A stretch of 64,000 nucleotides of DNA from G963664935 sp963664935 (GTDB lineage Bacteria > Pseudomonadota > Gammaproteobacteria > Methylococcales > G963664935), in contig CAXXSE010000001.1 of assembly GCA_963664935.2 (NCBI GenBank), forward strand, positions 62,001-126,000, in the 5' to 3' direction. A program made the translations under genes and the position numbers. Below are positions 63,955 through 64,000 of the stretch, piece after piece. Numbering within the stretch: position 1 is the stretch's first letter; the number at the start of each line of letters is the position of its first letter. Under the pieces are notes generated by a model. That model worked only from the letters and a program-made list of their open reading frames with translations, was not told where the DNA came from and did not search any database.

Positions 63955-64000
63955 GAAAAAAATAGGGACAGATTTAGTTGATAAGATATAGTTTCTGCTA

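Noticed and set aside
1..64000. CRISPR arrays
   Set aside because: No regularly spaced direct repeats were found; the repeats present are MITEs, IS ends, DGR repeats and a dispersed family.

Overview
The window comes from a gammaproteobacterium of moderate GC content. The evidence is a gene order typical of that class between about 16.5 and 26.9 kb: yebC-ruvC-ruvA-ruvB, then ybgC-tolQ-tolR-tolA-tolB-pal-cpoB, then queE-queC and tRNA-Lys. I cannot name the genus. The core block is intact. Nearly everything around it is accessory DNA, rich in mobile elements and in broken genes.

The most striking system is a complete diversity-generating retroelement (DGR) at 1-7.1 kb. It has a 132-bp template repeat (TR, 4585-4716), an Avd-like accessory gene, a DGR-type reverse transcriptase (LPLGSYLSQ and YMDD motifs), and two variable repeats of exactly the same length. 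VR1 ends a very large membrane protein with a formylglycine-generating-enzyme (FGE/C-lectin) domain. VR2 ends a second, shorter membrane-anchored FGE protein on the opposite strand. VR1 differs from TR at 16 positions, all of them adenines in TR. VR2 differs at 18 TR adenines plus one other base. Between VR1 and avd lies a gene I do not recognise as a standard DGR component: an excisionase-like helix-turn-helix fused to a helical domain. Both VRs are followed by a similar segment ending in a small hairpin with compensated stem bases and a T-run. Both the VR1 gene and avd appear to be split by single-base frame changes.

From 7.1 to 16.5 kb lie a nucleotidyltransferase gene with a tiny partner, a 2OG-Fe(II) oxygenase gene interrupted by an in-frame TAG, a GNAT/RHH toxin-antitoxin pair, a PIN-gene remnant, an SH3 lipoprotein, a MATE transporter, a DUF4143 ATPase and a VapBC-like pair. 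Two families of palindromic MITE-like elements lie here and inside the core block: between ruvA and ruvB, before yebC, and exactly at the pal stop codon.

From 26.84 to 44.62 kb is a 17.8-kb genomic island inserted in tRNA-Lys, bounded by a perfect 41-bp direct repeat. It carries an integrase broken by an in-frame TAA, regulators, a DUF3987 replication protein broken by a TGA at an expected Trp, a gene split by an IS630-family element, an ion-channel-like protein, a glutathione peroxidase, a remnant of an integron integrase, a two-gene unit ending in an Mrr-like nuclease, and a GGDEF-EAL protein.

From 44.6 to 64 kb is more accessory DNA. Two nearly identical 1.8-kb IS copies in opposite orientation bracket an orphan recombinase and two cassette-like genes separated by an attC-like site. 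Further on are an acyltransferase pair, an orphan HicA, a secreted protein, a broken MOSC gene, a periplasmic isoaspartyl methyltransferase, a bacterial indoleamine 2,3-dioxygenase, an alpha/beta hydrolase and a short-chain dehydrogenase. A dispersed non-coding repeat family recurs from 34 to 63 kb. No CRISPR array or rRNA gene was seen.
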